From positions 3,038,001 through 3,102,000 of the forward strand of contig PZJY01000003.1 in the NCBI GenBank assembly GCA_031472005.1: a stretch of DNA of 64,000 bases, in the 5' to 3' direction. Of the stretch, positions 11,886 to 24,200 are shown in pieces. The first letter of the stretch is position 1. Every line of letters begins with the position of its first letter. Source of the stretch: Tetracladium setigerum (Eukaryota; Ascomycota; Leotiomycetes; Helotiales). The position numbers and the translations under genes are program-made. The notes beneath the pieces were generated by a model. It worked only from the letters and a program-made list of their open reading frames with translations. It did no database searches and was not told the DNA's origin.

Positions 11886-14832
11886 ATGGGACAGCAAACC
11901 TCTCAAATGGGCCAAGGCGCCTTTGCTGCTCGCCGTCTTCAATATTCGCACTCACATTCACATTCCCATGATGATCACGATGGAGAGCGACGGCCATTAT
12001 TGATACCCGCTTCCCGGAGAAATGGTAACAGTAGCAATGGCAATGGCAATCGACCAGTTGTCTTCGCAGCTTGTCACAACAATGATCAAGATCCGGAGTT
12101 GGAGATAGATCATGATGGTTGTTTCCCCCCGCATGGAGTACATGAGCCGTGTCCGGCGAATCCGTGTCGGGATTTGCCGGTTTATGATACGATTCATCGG
12201 ATTAGGAGGGAGATGATTGAGGCTGTTGGTATGTTTTGTTTTTTTTGTTTTTTTGTTTTTGTTTGGTTTGGTTTGGTTTTGAGATACTAGCTGGGTTGTC
12301 TTGGTTGCTTGGCTTGGCTCGGAGAGAGGAGAGATGAAACTGGTCTGGTGATGGAGGCGTAGCAAGTGCAGAGTTAATAGTTTTTTATACAGATGACCCG
12401 TACAGTATGGAGCAATTGAGAGATCCAAGGATGAATGTTAGTGTTGTGAGGCCCTTGGTTGATAGGTGCTATGAGGATCAAGATCTATCCATGAGTAAGT
12501 CGCGTCGTCTGAATAGACAAAACCCAAGCGATGTTCTTGACCTCTTGGCTCCATCCATCCATCCATCCATCCCCCGCTGACAATATCATCAGTTTACTGC
12601 CTCCTGGTCAACCGCGCCCAATTCCTACGCGAGCAAGTAGCTCAAGGCCACCAACAAAACGTCTGTCACACACGTGCCTTACTGTGCGAAATCGTCGCAA
12701 ATCGCGTCCTCCGCCGCTTCGTTGAAGATAACCCTGGCGCTCAAGGCCTCCTTCTCCTCGCTCAGATCCTCGTTGGAGGATTCGATCCATTCCAAGGAGC
12801 GCCCGCCGAGATCATCGAAGAGAATTCCCAAATTGCGTGGGCCATTCATACGCGCAATGGGCAGAAGCGGAAACTGCCGGCGTTGGAGGTTGCCATTATC
12901 TCGGAGAGTAAGATTTTCTTGAGTTCGGCGGCTTGTCAGAAGATTGTGAGCGCGATTTATGAGGGGAGGGTGGTGTATACGCCGTCGTCTTTCTTGGATA
13001 TCTTGCCGGATCATTATAAACAGAGACCGATTGCTTTGTATAATCCCAGAAACGCTCCTTTGCTTAACCAGTATCGGATGATTGTTCCGAGGACGAGGAA
13101 TTACTTGGAGGTCATTCAATTTGTGATTCTTCTGGTCTTGTTCATTTTGGTGATGAGTGGCAGGGACCCCACGACTTTCAAAGGATTGGAAAAGTTCTTT
13201 ATCATTTACAGCTTTGGCTGGGTCTTGGACCAATTCGCTTCGATTCTAGAGCATGGTAAATTTTTCCTGCTAAACCATTGTTCGCACTAATCCGGGATGG
13301 CAGGCTGGCATGTCTACACGCAAAATCTGTGGTCATTTTTAGACGTAACATTCTCTTGCATCTTCTTCGTCTATGTCGCACTTCGCCTCGAAGGGCAACG
13401 CATTTCCTCGCCTAAACTCAACCAGCAAGCGATAGACGTTCTCGCACTGGGAGCACCCGTTCTCGTCCCCCGGCTGGCATTCAATCTCATGTCCGAGAAC
13501 ATGCTTTTCGTCTCACTCCGCGCCATGATGCGCGACTTCACAGTCCTCACCCTCCTCGCAGTATGGTGTTTCGCCGGCTTCCTCCTCTCCATGACCTGGC
13601 TCGCTGACGGAACTCACGAACCAATCACCATCTCAAAATGGATGCTCTGGGTATGGTTCGGGCTCGATGGAACAGGCATCCAGCGCTCCGTCGACTTTCA
13701 CTGGCTCCTTGGGCCCATCCTCATGGTCGCATTCGCCTTTTTGGGAAACACACTCTTCCTTACCATTTTAGTCTCGATGCTGTCCACGACCTTTTCAACC
13801 ATTGCCTCAAACGCCACAGCAGAAATCCAATTTCGACGCGCTGTTCTTACGTTTGAGGGGGTGAAGAGCGACGCTATCTTCGCTTATCAACCTCCCTTTA
13901 ATATCCTGGCTCTCTTCATCCTCCTCCCGCTCAAATTCATGGTCACTCCACGCTGGTTTCACAAGATCAATGTCGCCGCTCAACGAACGCTCAATCTACC
14001 CATTCTTCTCTCAATCAGCCTCATTGAGCGACGCATGCTCTGGTCCGGCCACCGCAGGCAAAGAGATGTTGAACCGCTTCATAAAAGCCAGAGTCGAGCA
14101 GGGCTTTGGGATTTTTCAAGGGGGTTTAGTGTGCATGGGGATATCAGTCGAGTGTTTGAGTCTGCTCCCCCGGAAGAAGATGATGAACAGGAGGAGGAGG
14201 AAGAGGATGATGAGAATGTCATTACGAGTGAAGACGAGCTTGAAATTGCACCGCACGTTTTTCACGGTGAACTTGTCGCTGGTGATGAAGGCGATCAGAA
14301 GAACAATAACAACATCAGCAGCGAAAATCGCTTCGAACAGGCATTTGGACGGGCTTCTACTAATACAAATATAAGCATCAAAACCGGCAATGCTAATGCC
14401 AATGGAAACGGCAATGTCGATAAAAACAGCACAAACAAATTCTCCACCCCACCTTCACCCTCCTCCCCAAAACTCACCAGAACACTCACAGCGAAAAGCA
14501 TGAAGAGTATGCGTCGAAGGGACAGCGTCGCCCCTTGGGCCATGACAACAGGAGGAAGTGAAGTCGGTGATCTGATAATGCTCGCGGGAGGAGGAGGAGG
14601 AGCTGCAGGAGGGGATCTGAGCAGGCGATTGGAGGCTTTGGAGAAGAGCAATGCGAGGATTGAGAGGATGTTGGCTAAGCTTTGTGATGATTTGAGTGAT
14701 GGTGATAACGGTGATGATGATGGGGAGTCAGGAGAAAGTGGCGTGGATGTGAGGAGGGAGGGATCTGGTAAAGGAGGGGAGACGGGGACGTTGGCTGACT
14801 TGGATAGGAGTGGGTTTGCGGATGTTGAATGA
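11886..14832 (+). CDS. YVC1: Vacuolar TRP-type cation channel (YVC1)
   Basis: Releases Ca2+ and other cations from the vacuole in response to stretch or osmotic shock. Four exons (11886-12228, 12393-12494, 12593-13255, 13304-14832) encode 878 aa. The cytosolic N-terminus has a His/Ser/Asn low-complexity stretch (residues about 18-60) and the conserved helical region before the channel. Membrane segments are S1 about 319-337 (FVILLVLFILVM), S2 about 345-362, S3 about 378-396 (SFLDVTFSCIFFVYVAL), S4 about 409-430, S5 about 441-457 and S6 about 503-530 (MVAFAFLGNTLFLTIL), with a re-entrant pore stretch near W-M-L-W-V-W-F-G-L-D. The C-terminal tail is long: an acidic Glu/Asp run (about 656-685), Asn-rich and Gly/Ala-rich stretches, and a short coiled coil (about 809-836). 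Yeast Yvc1 also has an acidic tail element, but this tail is much expanded. Confidence 0.92.
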
Positions 14833-15542
14833 TTGTGACGTGATTGTGCGTGAGAATTTGGGAAATTTTTCTCATATACGGGGAGTTTTGGTTGATAAAT
14901 ACCCATATTGGCTTCTTCCCACGTACCTTATCTATGCTTTTGTGGCGGTCTCTGAATGAGGTTCATCTATTTAGTCTAGTAGGTAGATGCGTAATAACCT
15001 AATGCAGATGGTAGGTAGGCAGATAAGCAGAGATACAATGGAATTAAAATGAACTGTCTACCGCTTTAGACTCAGGTTTACTCTCTACAGCTGTGGGGTT
15101 GGATGAACATTCGATTTTTGTCATCAAAATTATAAGAGTCTGACTAGTCTTAACTGCTTCATCGGACACAATCTCTCTTCAATCTCTCTTTGAGAGGAAA
15201 TTCCGGATAGAAGAGAGGATGTGCTTGCTAACTTTTTTTTTAAAGTTCGGAAATTTTGTGCAAGACCCTTACAATAAAACCTGGTTGTAAGCATACGCCC
15301 TACTATCCTTGGAAAATAGGTAGGCTTAAGATTCTCGGCCCCGTTCAATTTTGTAGGAGATGTACATATACGTCTGTGTAATTAAACATGTCCTGAAAGA
15401 AATGCAGCATGTCTTGGATAGACAGTCTGACGGGCGTACTTCAAATCATGAGATGCAAGGTTCTATTTCGGTGTGAGTAGCTCATGGATTTATCGAACAA
15501 AACCAGCAACTCAACCAATTTGGTCATTTCTTTTCTGTCTGC
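14833..15542. other. Convergent intergenic gap
   Basis: Separates the 3' ends of YVC1 and the Zn2Cys6 gene. AT-rich, with two AGGTAGG words near 14980-15020. No gene or strong structure is seen. Confidence 0.7.
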
Positions 15543-17544
15543 TCACCACATTGTAAGGCCAAGTGAGTAACTAGCCCTGCGATCAGTGTCGATCCAGCTC
15601 TGCAAGCTCAGAGTATTCATAGTTTCGCTTCCATCCAGTCTCGAAAGCTTGCTAGTAAATTCACCGAGATACTGTTGCGCCCGCCTTGATACCTCTTCGT
15701 GTGCCTCAAAAGGACATGCTAGTAGTGTCACCGCAACATCGCGGACCTTGAATGTCTGGATCGCAGATTATACGTTAGACTGAGGAACGGAGGAAGGAGT
15801 AGGAATGGAATGATAGACAAGAGGTACGTACGAGATGATGGCCGTTGGGCTCGATATATGCCTCTGGTATCGCATGTAAAATGTGCAAAAGCTGCCGACA
15901 AATGTCTTCTCGCTCTGCCCAGGTTGTTACTGGGTCATGAGAGGTAGAGGATGACGATGATGGCGTTGTTGGATTATTGCTCTCGCGCGATGTCAACGTC
16001 CCGATTTGATCCAAAATGATGCTTTGAAGCCAGAGGTGGGTGACATGTAGATTAGCGCGCATGGTAGCAAAATGACCGTTGATAATTCGTTGTTCTTCGG
16101 GGGGCAGATGACTTGTCTCAGAGAAATCTAGCGACGTGGTCCACTGACGGAGAGATGTCGGAATGCTATCTAGCATGTATTTGAGGTCACGCAGTCGCTC
16201 TTGCAAATGGTGCAGCTGAAGTGTAGAGTCTTTTGACAGTACGCAGTTACAGTGTTGTTCTGACGAATGCTGTCTCGATCGTAGAGCTGCCCAGAAAACG
16301 CGGGAGTGGATGTTAAATCCAGTGGTTATCGATAACCATCCTATTTCAGGAGATAGAACAGAGTCCTCCAAAATCATCTCGTCGTCGACTTCCAGAGGAA
16401 TGAGTTCCTCAAGATTAATGGTAGCGAGGATGATTTCATCTAGATAACAAAGCCGCTCTCTCCTGAGATTTTGCAGTTGAGAGTGTCTGTCACTGTCAGT
16501 AAAAGTCTAAATAAAGGCAAGCTGGTCATTCAAACTCACACGTATCCATAGAACATGAGCCAGAAAGCTTTCTTCCTGAGCTGAGTCTCGATACAGTTCA
16601 GCCCAGCATACATGGAGATCTGATGAAAGTCCAAGAGTCTTGCAAGCTGCAATGCTTCAACCTCAACCATCCTCGCTCTATTATGCTGTCCAATCTGAAA
16701 GAAAGAGATTTGCATCAGATACGACACAGCCCACTTGGAGTAATTAATTTCGTCAAAGTAATTGGCTCCCCGAAGGTCCGAGATGATCTTGTAGCAACAA
16801 TTGATCATTTCGGTACGACTTTGAAATTGAATTGGTTGCTCGGCTGCGCAGTACTCGGCAAACCTATTTGGCATGGTTCCAACAGTAGCTGCACATAATG
16901 CGACAACCAGACAGAGGAAGTCGTTGTCGTAGAGGTCCCGATCACGAGATAGATCCTTCCGAAGCGAAGGTCGGTGAACGACTGGTATCAGAGGGTAGAG
17001 AAACTCCAGATAATCGGCCATCATGCGATGGACCAATTCTCGGTTACACAACACATCGGTTGGATAGTGCAAGGCTTGATGAGCATGCGCAATTGAAGGG
17101 CTCGTATGGAATGCGGGCACGTCAGATGCAGATCTTCTGTCTTGCCGCGAGGTTGCCTCCGAGGGTTCGGATGCCGTTGCTTCGGATGCAGATTTGTCTC
17201 TTTAATTTCTCTATCAGCAATACTCCAAGATCTCAAACTCAACAGGAATTAATTGCATACTTGCGCTTTGGGCCCCGAGTGCCAGCAGGAAGTAAGAAGG
17301 TACAGGACAAGTTTAACTTGTCACACCGCTGGCAGCGACGAGTCCCATGTTGAGAGGGCGAATTATTCCCACTGGTCGAAGAAGGCGAAATCAACTCGTT
17401 GCTAGCAAGAAGATCGCATCTGGTCTTCCTTGTACGGCATGCATCACAGGCTTGCCTCACCAAGCTACGTGGAGTCCGTCCTGCCCCATTGTTGCTCTGG
17501 TTGCTGGGACTTTGGGAGCCGTGGAGATGGCTTGATTCCGCCAT
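15543..17544 (-). CDS. Zn2Cys6 transcription factor, fungal-specific TF domain
   Basis: Four exons (17544-17261, 17199-16540, 16486-15832, 15755-15543) encode 603 aa with consistent phases. The N-terminal binuclear zinc cluster is C33-x2-C36-x6-C43-x27-C71-x2-C74-x6-C81, with the basic stretch R-T-R-K-T-R between C36 and C43. The 27-residue loop between halves is Ser/Asn-rich and unusually long. It is followed by K-R-K and a Ser/Ala/Glu-rich linker. The middle homology region starts near L-V-H-R-M-M-A-D-Y-L-E-F-L-Y-P-L-I-P-V-V-H-R-P-S, typical of Pfam Fungal_trans, and runs through most of exons 2-3. It sits beside a sugar transporter and a beta-glucosidase and probably regulates them (inference). 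Its own upstream DNA has CGGA words at 17637, 17643 and 17669. The exon 2 acceptor (ATTAAAG) was chosen because the two nearer AGs break the frame. Confidence 0.87.
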
Positions 17545-18444
17545 TCAGAGTATCTATATACAAAGCAGGCAATGATCTGGGGAATGAATGGTCAATTGGT
17601 AAGTAAGTTTCGTCGAGATGCGTTTTGTGCCTGATGCGGAGGCGGAGATGTGGAGAAATAATGAAGAGACGGATGATGCCGAAAAATGGGAGTCTTCAAG
17701 AGACCATTTTTAGCGGCACCCGGCTTTCTGGGTCACGCCCAGCCCAGCGACCATGCAATCATTTACGCCACGTATAACATGAAAAGCAAGTCCCTTTGTA
17801 ATTAATTCTTTTTGTGTAGTAAGCATCCATCCAAATAAAACATCAAACAACTACACAAAAGGTTTGTATTTTCAAATAGTCCTCTTGCCTCACACTTCTG
17901 TTCTCGTCTCAACGAGAGCCTGACCCACCTTAAAACAGGTTAAGACTTGACTATAGTCAAACCTGTTTGTAGGCTTATAGCGCGGACCGAGAACAATTTA
18001 AGTATATTATCGAGGCATGCTTACAGAAAGACACTCAAGATATGACTCTATGAGCCCTACGTGGATTTTTTAATAACTTAATTACTAGTTCGTCCTTCTA
18101 TGTTCAAGGCTCTGTGAATAAGCCAGGAAAAGGATCCCAAAAAAATTTCTTGAATAAATATACTATTATAAGCTATTTTGAAGTACTAATTTGTCTAAAG
18201 TCACGAGAAATAGGGGGTTGTGAATGCTCGTTTGGTGGAGGGGAAGTTCGTAGGTTTGAGAATTGCTACACTTGCCATATCTTTACACTCTACTATGCTG
18301 GCTCGTTCAAAGCACTGCCTGTTGGTGCCAAACTAATAGTACAGCAGAAAGTCTTTGGACCGCACGTATAAATAACAACATCATATTCTACTACTAAATA
18401 TTCACACACTAGTCATCCTCAAGACGCTCCTTTAGAATACTCTC
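17545..18444. other. AT-rich intergenic stretch with palindromes
   Basis: Contains the promoter of the Zn2Cys6 gene at the left and the 3' flank of the transporter at the right. The middle (17800-18420) is markedly AT-rich and holds the inverted repeats at 17902-17968. An 85-codon frame (18114-18371, +) has no recognisable features and is not called. Confidence 0.6.
17902..17968. repeat. Nested inverted repeats (two hairpins)
   Basis: TCTCGT (17902-17907) pairs with ACGAGA (17912-17917) across a 4-base loop. Just beyond, AAACAGGTT (17933-17941) pairs with AACCTGTTT (17960-17968) around a perfect 14-bp palindrome, TTGACTATAGTCAA (17947-17960). It could be a regulator site, a transcript hairpin or a transposon relic; nothing else distinguishes these. 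Confidence 0.85.
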
Positions 18445-20422
18445 TCACACATCCTCCTTGTGAGTGACATTTGCACCCGTGGCGTCCTTCTCCATACCCA
18501 TCTCACTAGCATAAGTGGTATGAGGAACCCACTTAACACTCTGTCTTGGAGTAACCTCACCCATCATCTGATCCACCTGCTCCAAAGACAAGCCCTTCGT
18601 CTCCGGAATGAAGAAGTATGCAAACGCCAGGCACACGGTACAAGTGAAACCCCAGACGAAGAAGACCTTTGCGCCGAGATTTCCTTCGTTCTGATCGACC
18701 ATGTAGGGCGTGATGTATCCAATGACGAAGTTCCTGGTTGGATTGTGTTAGTGGTTTGTTAAGGTGTATTGGTGGATAGAGGGACGGAAAGACAGAGAGA
18801 GAGGGAGATAAATTACTAACCAGAACCAGTTCGATGCGGTGGAGAGAGCGACACCCTTCGCTCGGATTGGAAGAGGGAAGATTTCTCCGATGATAGTCCA
18901 GGCGCATGGACCCCATGTCGAAGCGAAGAATGAGATGTAGATGCACACGAAGACAACGAGAACGTATCCAGCGGCGCCAGAATCTGGCGCGGCTGTTCCA
19001 ACGATGGCAATGATGAATTCGCAAACACTTGAAAACGTGGTCAGCATGAATTTCCTATTGGCAGAACAAAAAGTGAATGGAGATTGAGGTACTTACAGCA
19101 TACCGAGAGCACCCCAAATGAGTAGTGCACGACGGCCAAACTTCTCGATGGTGTAGAATGAGATGGGAGTGGATCCTACATTCACTACTGTTGTGATGAT
19201 GCCGATGATGAAAGGTGTTTGTGGCACTCCAGCTTGCTGAAAGAAAGTAGTGCCGTAGTAGAAGATGAAATTTACACCAGCTATTGAGTGGTTAGTGATT
19301 TTGTATGTGTGGGATGGAGGTTTATTGAAAGCTTACTCCATTGTTGCATCATTTGCATTGCAATACCAATGGTAACACGACGAAGATTACCACTTGGTTT
19401 CCAACCGCCCTTGAAGCAGTCGGCCCAACCACCTTGCATGGTAGTCATCTCGTACTCGAAGTTTGCAACAAGCTCATTCAGTTCTGCGACGATATATTCC
19501 GAATCAACTGGCTGACCTCTCACACGGCTCAATGCCTTTGCAGCGTCCTCTAGTCTCCCTTGTCTAACGAACCATCTAGGTGATTCCGGGAGCAGGAAGA
19601 GACCAGTTGCGAGAATGATGGCCCAGAGGAATTGAATGGCGATTGGAATTCGGTAGGAGCCGGTGTCCATGCGGTTTTGTGTGGCATATGTTACGACGGA
19701 GGCGAGGAGGAGACCAACTGTGACGGCGAAGGAGTATCCGGCGACGATCATTCCACGGACGGCTTTGGGCGCGATCTCGGACATGTAGACTATTCTGGGA
19801 GTTAGGATATTGTGCAGAAGAGAAGTCAATGAAAACAATGAGAGGGGAAGTTCTCGAGGTAATCGGAACTTCTCCCAGTGCTATCAGAGATACAGTACGT
19901 ACGGATAATGATAGCAGACACAAAGCCAACACCGAAACCAGCGATCAATCTTCCAACAACAAGAAGAGCAAGAGCCGTGGATGCAACTTGAAGGACCACA
20001 CCAACACTGAAAATAGCACATCCTAATATAATAGTCGTACGTCTCCCGATCCAGTCTGCGAAGGGTCCAGCAACGACAGCTCCAAAGAATGTTCCGGCAG
20101 AGAGGATAGAAGTGATGAGAGACTATTCAAATATACTGTGTCAGCTCATGATCTTTCACTTTCTCGTGTTTATCACTCTTTACTGTACCTTCTCCCATGT
20201 TTGATACATGTAGTAATTTCCTTCAAACAAGAAACTGGTTGCATCATAGTCTGCAGCGACTCGTGATCCGAATTGGTATTTGAAGAAATCCATTCCAAGT
20301 ACTCCGCTTATGTATCCGGAGTCATAGCCGAAAAGTATACCTCCAAAGGCAGCGAATGCACAGAGGAGATATGCTTTTAGAGTCACAGGAGCCTCGATGC
20401 GGGCGACTTGTGCGTTCGTCAT
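18445..20422 (-). CDS. MFS sugar transporter (hexose/oligosaccharide type)
   Basis: Plasma-membrane sugar:proton symporter or facilitator of the major facilitator superfamily. Six exons (20422-20189, 20122-19903, 19789-19337, 19280-19097, 19027-18821, 18733-18445) encode 528 aa. Family marks: G-I-L-F-G-Y-D-S-G in helix 1, D-W-I-G-R-R after helix 2, G-R-L-I-A-G-F-G-V-G in helix 4, P-E-S-P-R-W in the central loop, Q-Q-W-T-G-V-N-F-I-F-Y-Y-G in helix 7, G-P-x-x-W in helix 10, and P-E-T-K-G-L-S-L-E-Q after helix 12. Twelve helices fit the length. The start at 20422 (MTNAQVARIEAPV) was preferred over the in-frame Met at 20539 because it matches where such transporters begin. It is divergent from the GH3 gene across 832 bp. 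The helix 7 motif resembles high-affinity glucose transporters, so glucose is as likely a substrate as a disaccharide. Confidence 0.92.
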
Positions 20423-21254
20423 TTTGTCGACAGGTAGGGAGGAGATTGCTGTTTGCACAGTGAATTGAGAGTTGATCGAATTCAGTGAAAGACTTGAGGA
20501 TGGTGATACTGGAAAGAAGATTTTCAAGATAGAGAACATGGGCTCTATTTGTATTTCAATGGCATAGACTAGCCATTACCCATGGGAAAAGTTTCAACCT
20601 CCACATCCCCAGATATTTGGCATTGAGTTGGGGTGCATAACGTTGACTCGTGCGCCATGTTCATCTAAAAGTCTCACGAACCCGAGAGGCTTTTCTTATT
20701 TCTCCGTATTCACTACATTTCACCGATAAATGGCTGAATTTGGATTAGCGTGTATTTTAGCGCGAAAAGAGGGATTGGGAGATGAAGAAGTGGGACCAAG
20801 CTCAGTCACGTGTCTCTCGAAACTCTAAGTGCGGAGTATCGGAGGATCGGAGAAATTCGCTTAATCCTCTCTTTCTCCTTTTCTCCTTATCGCCTTTTCT
20901 CCTTTTCTCCTTTCCGCTTTATCGGTATTAGAAATTCCTCCACTATTCAAATTACGTATAGTCGTTTATATACGATTACGTGAATCTAAAAAGTTATTTC
21001 CCGCAGTTCGTCCCTCCACACCTGCTACGTAATGTGGGGTGAAGCTTGCTCTGCATATACATACATATATCCTAGATGCCCCGCCAAACCCATTTCACCA
21101 GCTTCCAAACATTATTTCTCTTTCATGTCCCATCTGACTATTCAATCTTATACAATTCATTGGATTCCTGCTTCGAATCTCTAATATCCAGATCCGAACC
21201 AATTTTTACCCCGCCCAATATTTCTTTCTCATTTCTTTTAAAGTTGGTGTAGCC
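20423..21254. promoter_or_regulatory. Divergent promoter between transporter and GH3 gene
   Basis: 832 bp serve both genes. Visible elements are a CACGTG box (about 20806-20811), three direct CGGA repeats 8 nt apart (20832, 20840, 20848), isolated TCCG words near 20703 and 21193, and a pyrimidine tract of repeated TTTTCTCC (about 20870-20920). The CGGA repeat is a plausible zinc-cluster site (inference). Confidence 0.65.
20832..20853 (+). promoter_or_regulatory. Triple CGGA direct repeat, 8-nt period
   Basis: CGGAGTAT, CGGAGGAT and CGGAGAAA follow each other without a gap. Zn2Cys6 regulators bind CGG half-sites whose spacing and orientation set specificity. A direct 8-nt period would suit a tandem-binding factor, and the neighbouring Zn2Cys6 gene is the obvious candidate. 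Confidence 0.5.
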
Positions 21255-24200
21255 ATGCCTTACCTTACCGAGGATGCGAATGCGCCTTTCAACTTTGGAA
21301 GTTTGGATATTGAGCAATTGCTCAATCAATTGACACTGGACGAGAAAGTTGCACTTCTTGCAGGTAGGTGTTTTCTAATAGTTGCACGGCCAAATACATA
21401 AAGTATTAATGATACTTAGGAAAGGATTTCTGGCACACAACCGACATTCCACGACTCAACATCCCTTCCATAAGACTATCCGACGGACCAAATGGAGTCC
21501 GAGGCACAAAATTCTTCGACGGCGTCCCAGCCGCATGTCTCCCTTGCGGTACTGCCCTAGGGGCAACATTTGATGCCGAGCTACTCACAAAGATCGGACA
21601 CCTGCTGGCAGATGAAGCCAAAGCGAAAGGAGCACATGTTCTCCTCGGCCCGACAATCAATATTCCACGAGCACCTCTGGGTGGGCGAGGTTTTGAATCA
21701 TATTCTGAGGATCCTTACCTGGCTGGAGTTCTCGCTGGAAGTTACTGCAAGGGAGTCCAAGATAATGGCATTGTGGCGACGCTGAAGCATTTTGTGTGTA
21801 ATGACCAGGAACATGAACGTGAGCACGCCCTCAGGATCTTGCTAGACATTCACAATGTTTGAAATCCTCCACTGTTGATTAAATCTCCTCCTTGCGTTTG
21901 CTTTGCTAATTTTGAATACTACTTTAGGCATGGCCGTCAATTCAATACTCACAGAACGAGCATTGCGAGAGATTTACCTTCTTCCATTTCAAATCGCAAT
22001 AGGAATGTCCCAACCAGGCGCTATCATGACAGCATACAATCAAGTAAACGGAACACACGCTGCTGAGCACCCACACCTGTTGGACGAGATTCTGCGACAA
22101 GAATGGAAATGGGAAGGTCTTGTCATGAGTGATTGGTAAGTCAATATCTCCGATACCCCAAGTCTATCGGCTAGTCTGTGTTTCAATTAGAAGTAGATGG
22201 CATGGTATTGACTACATTTAAGCACATTTCATAACTAATTTGATCGCAGGTTCGGGACTTATAGCACAACTGAAGCCATCACAGCAGGTCTCGATTTAGA
22301 GATGCCCGGCCCTTCAAGATGGCGTGCCGCTGCTCTAAGTCATGCCGTCACATCTAACAAAGTGAAGATGGACGTCTTAGACGAAAGAGTGCGCGCTGTC
22401 CTAAGACTGATCAACTCAGCAAGCAATTCCGGCGTGCCCTCAAACGCAACCGAATCCAAATTGAACAGACCGGAAGATCAAAAATTATTGCGCGAAGTTG
22501 GCGCAAACTCGATTGTTCTACTCAAGAATGAAGATTCTGTACTTCCACTGAGAAAGGACAAAAATATCGCGATCATTGGGCCAAACTCGAAAATTGCAAC
22601 TATCAGCGGTGGTGGGAGTGCGTCGTTGAATCCATACTATGCCATCACACCTTATGAAGGACTCAAAGCCCAAGCTACTGCTGGTGTTGAGTTCGCTCAG
22701 GGAGTATACAGTCATCAATCTTTGCCTCAACTTGGAAGTGTCCTGAAAACACGCGATGGACAGCCAGGTTTCGTTTTCAGGGTGTACAACGAACCTCCTG
22801 TGTCATCGGAGAGGAACGCACTCGAGGAGCGGGTGCTGACGGAGTCGAACCTCTTCTTCATAGATTACAACCACCCAAAATTGTCGACAATATGGTATGC
22901 AGACGCCGAAGGTATTTTCACTCCCGAGGAAAGTGGGACTTATGATTTTGGCGTTTGTGTTCAAGGGACTGCGAGATTGTATATTGATGGTGAGCTGATC
23001 GTCAGTAATTTTGAAAATCAAGTATCTGGATCCAGTAAGTTTTGCCTTAACAGAATCTCTCTATTGTTTCAAGTGTCCGAGACACTGGTATAGGTTTATC
23101 CTTCTCATGAATGGCACTAACGAGAACACTTTCAGGCTTTCTGGGAGCTGGAACTATCGAAGAACTCGGGTCAAAGGAGCTAGTTGCTGGCCAAGAATAT
23201 AACATCCTAGTGCAATGGGGATGCGGAAAAACGAGTAGTCTTAAGGCACCAGGCGTTGTCGACTTTGGTCATGGTGGGTTTAGTTTCGGCGGTTGTAAAC
23301 GATTGGATCCTTCCGAGTAAGTCATTATCCCGTCTTTCTACACCGCGAAATCCAAACGACATCCCAGCACGAATATCACCTCGCAAGATAGAACATCAAA
23401 CTAACTTCCAAACCCATAGGTCGATCAAAGAAGCTGTCGCTCTTGCAAGCACAGTCGACCAAGTCATCCTGATCGCTGGTTTAAGCAAAGAATGGGAAAC
23501 CGAAGGACAAGATCGCACAACCATGGACTTACCACCTCTTTCCGATGAATTAATTTCCGCAGTATTGAGAGCGAATTCCAATACCGTTGTTGTTATTCAA
23601 AGTGGAACTCCCGTTTCGATGCCTTGGATTAACGATGCAAAGGCAGTCTTGCATGCGTGGTTCGGGGGAAATGAAACTGGGAATGCAATTGCTGACGTTG
23701 TTTTTGGAGACGTCAATCCTGTGAGTACATCCCATTATCTATTTTTACTACAATCCCCAACCTCAAACCTCGATTTATTGATGGTTCTAATCTTGCTTTG
23801 TTTAAAGTCTGCCAAACTCCCCCTCACCATCCCCCGCCGCATCCAAGATAATCCCGCCTACCTCAACTACCGCTCCGATTCCGGTCGCGTTCTCTACGGT
23901 GAAGATGTATATGTAGGATATCGATACTACGATACCATCTCCCTTGCACCTCTGTATCCCTTCGGACATGGTTTATCCTACACGACATTCTCATTTTCCG
24001 ACCTGAGCATCACACAACAAGCAACAGCCTCAACATCAGAAATCCCCAAAACCACAGCATCATCCCCAGAAATCGCCACCGTCACTTTCAAACTTCGCAA
24101 CACCGGAGGCAGAGCAGGAGCAGAAGTGGCACAACTTTACATCTCTCCCATCGCACCAAGAATAAATCGCCCACTGAAGGAACTCAAAGGCTTCAAGAAG

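Noticed and set aside
12679..13233. 184-codon minus-strand frame
   Set aside because: Antisense shadow of YVC1 exon 3, whose sense frame shows clear channel homology.
14295..14906. 203-codon minus-strand frame
   Set aside because: Antisense to the low-complexity YVC1 tail; its Ser/Leu/Pro runs mirror Gly/Glu/Asn codons of the sense gene.
20423..20539. Upstream in-frame Met (20539) as start of the sugar transporter
   Set aside because: Adds 39 Ser-rich residues not seen in the family; the Met at 20422 matches the usual transporter N-terminus.
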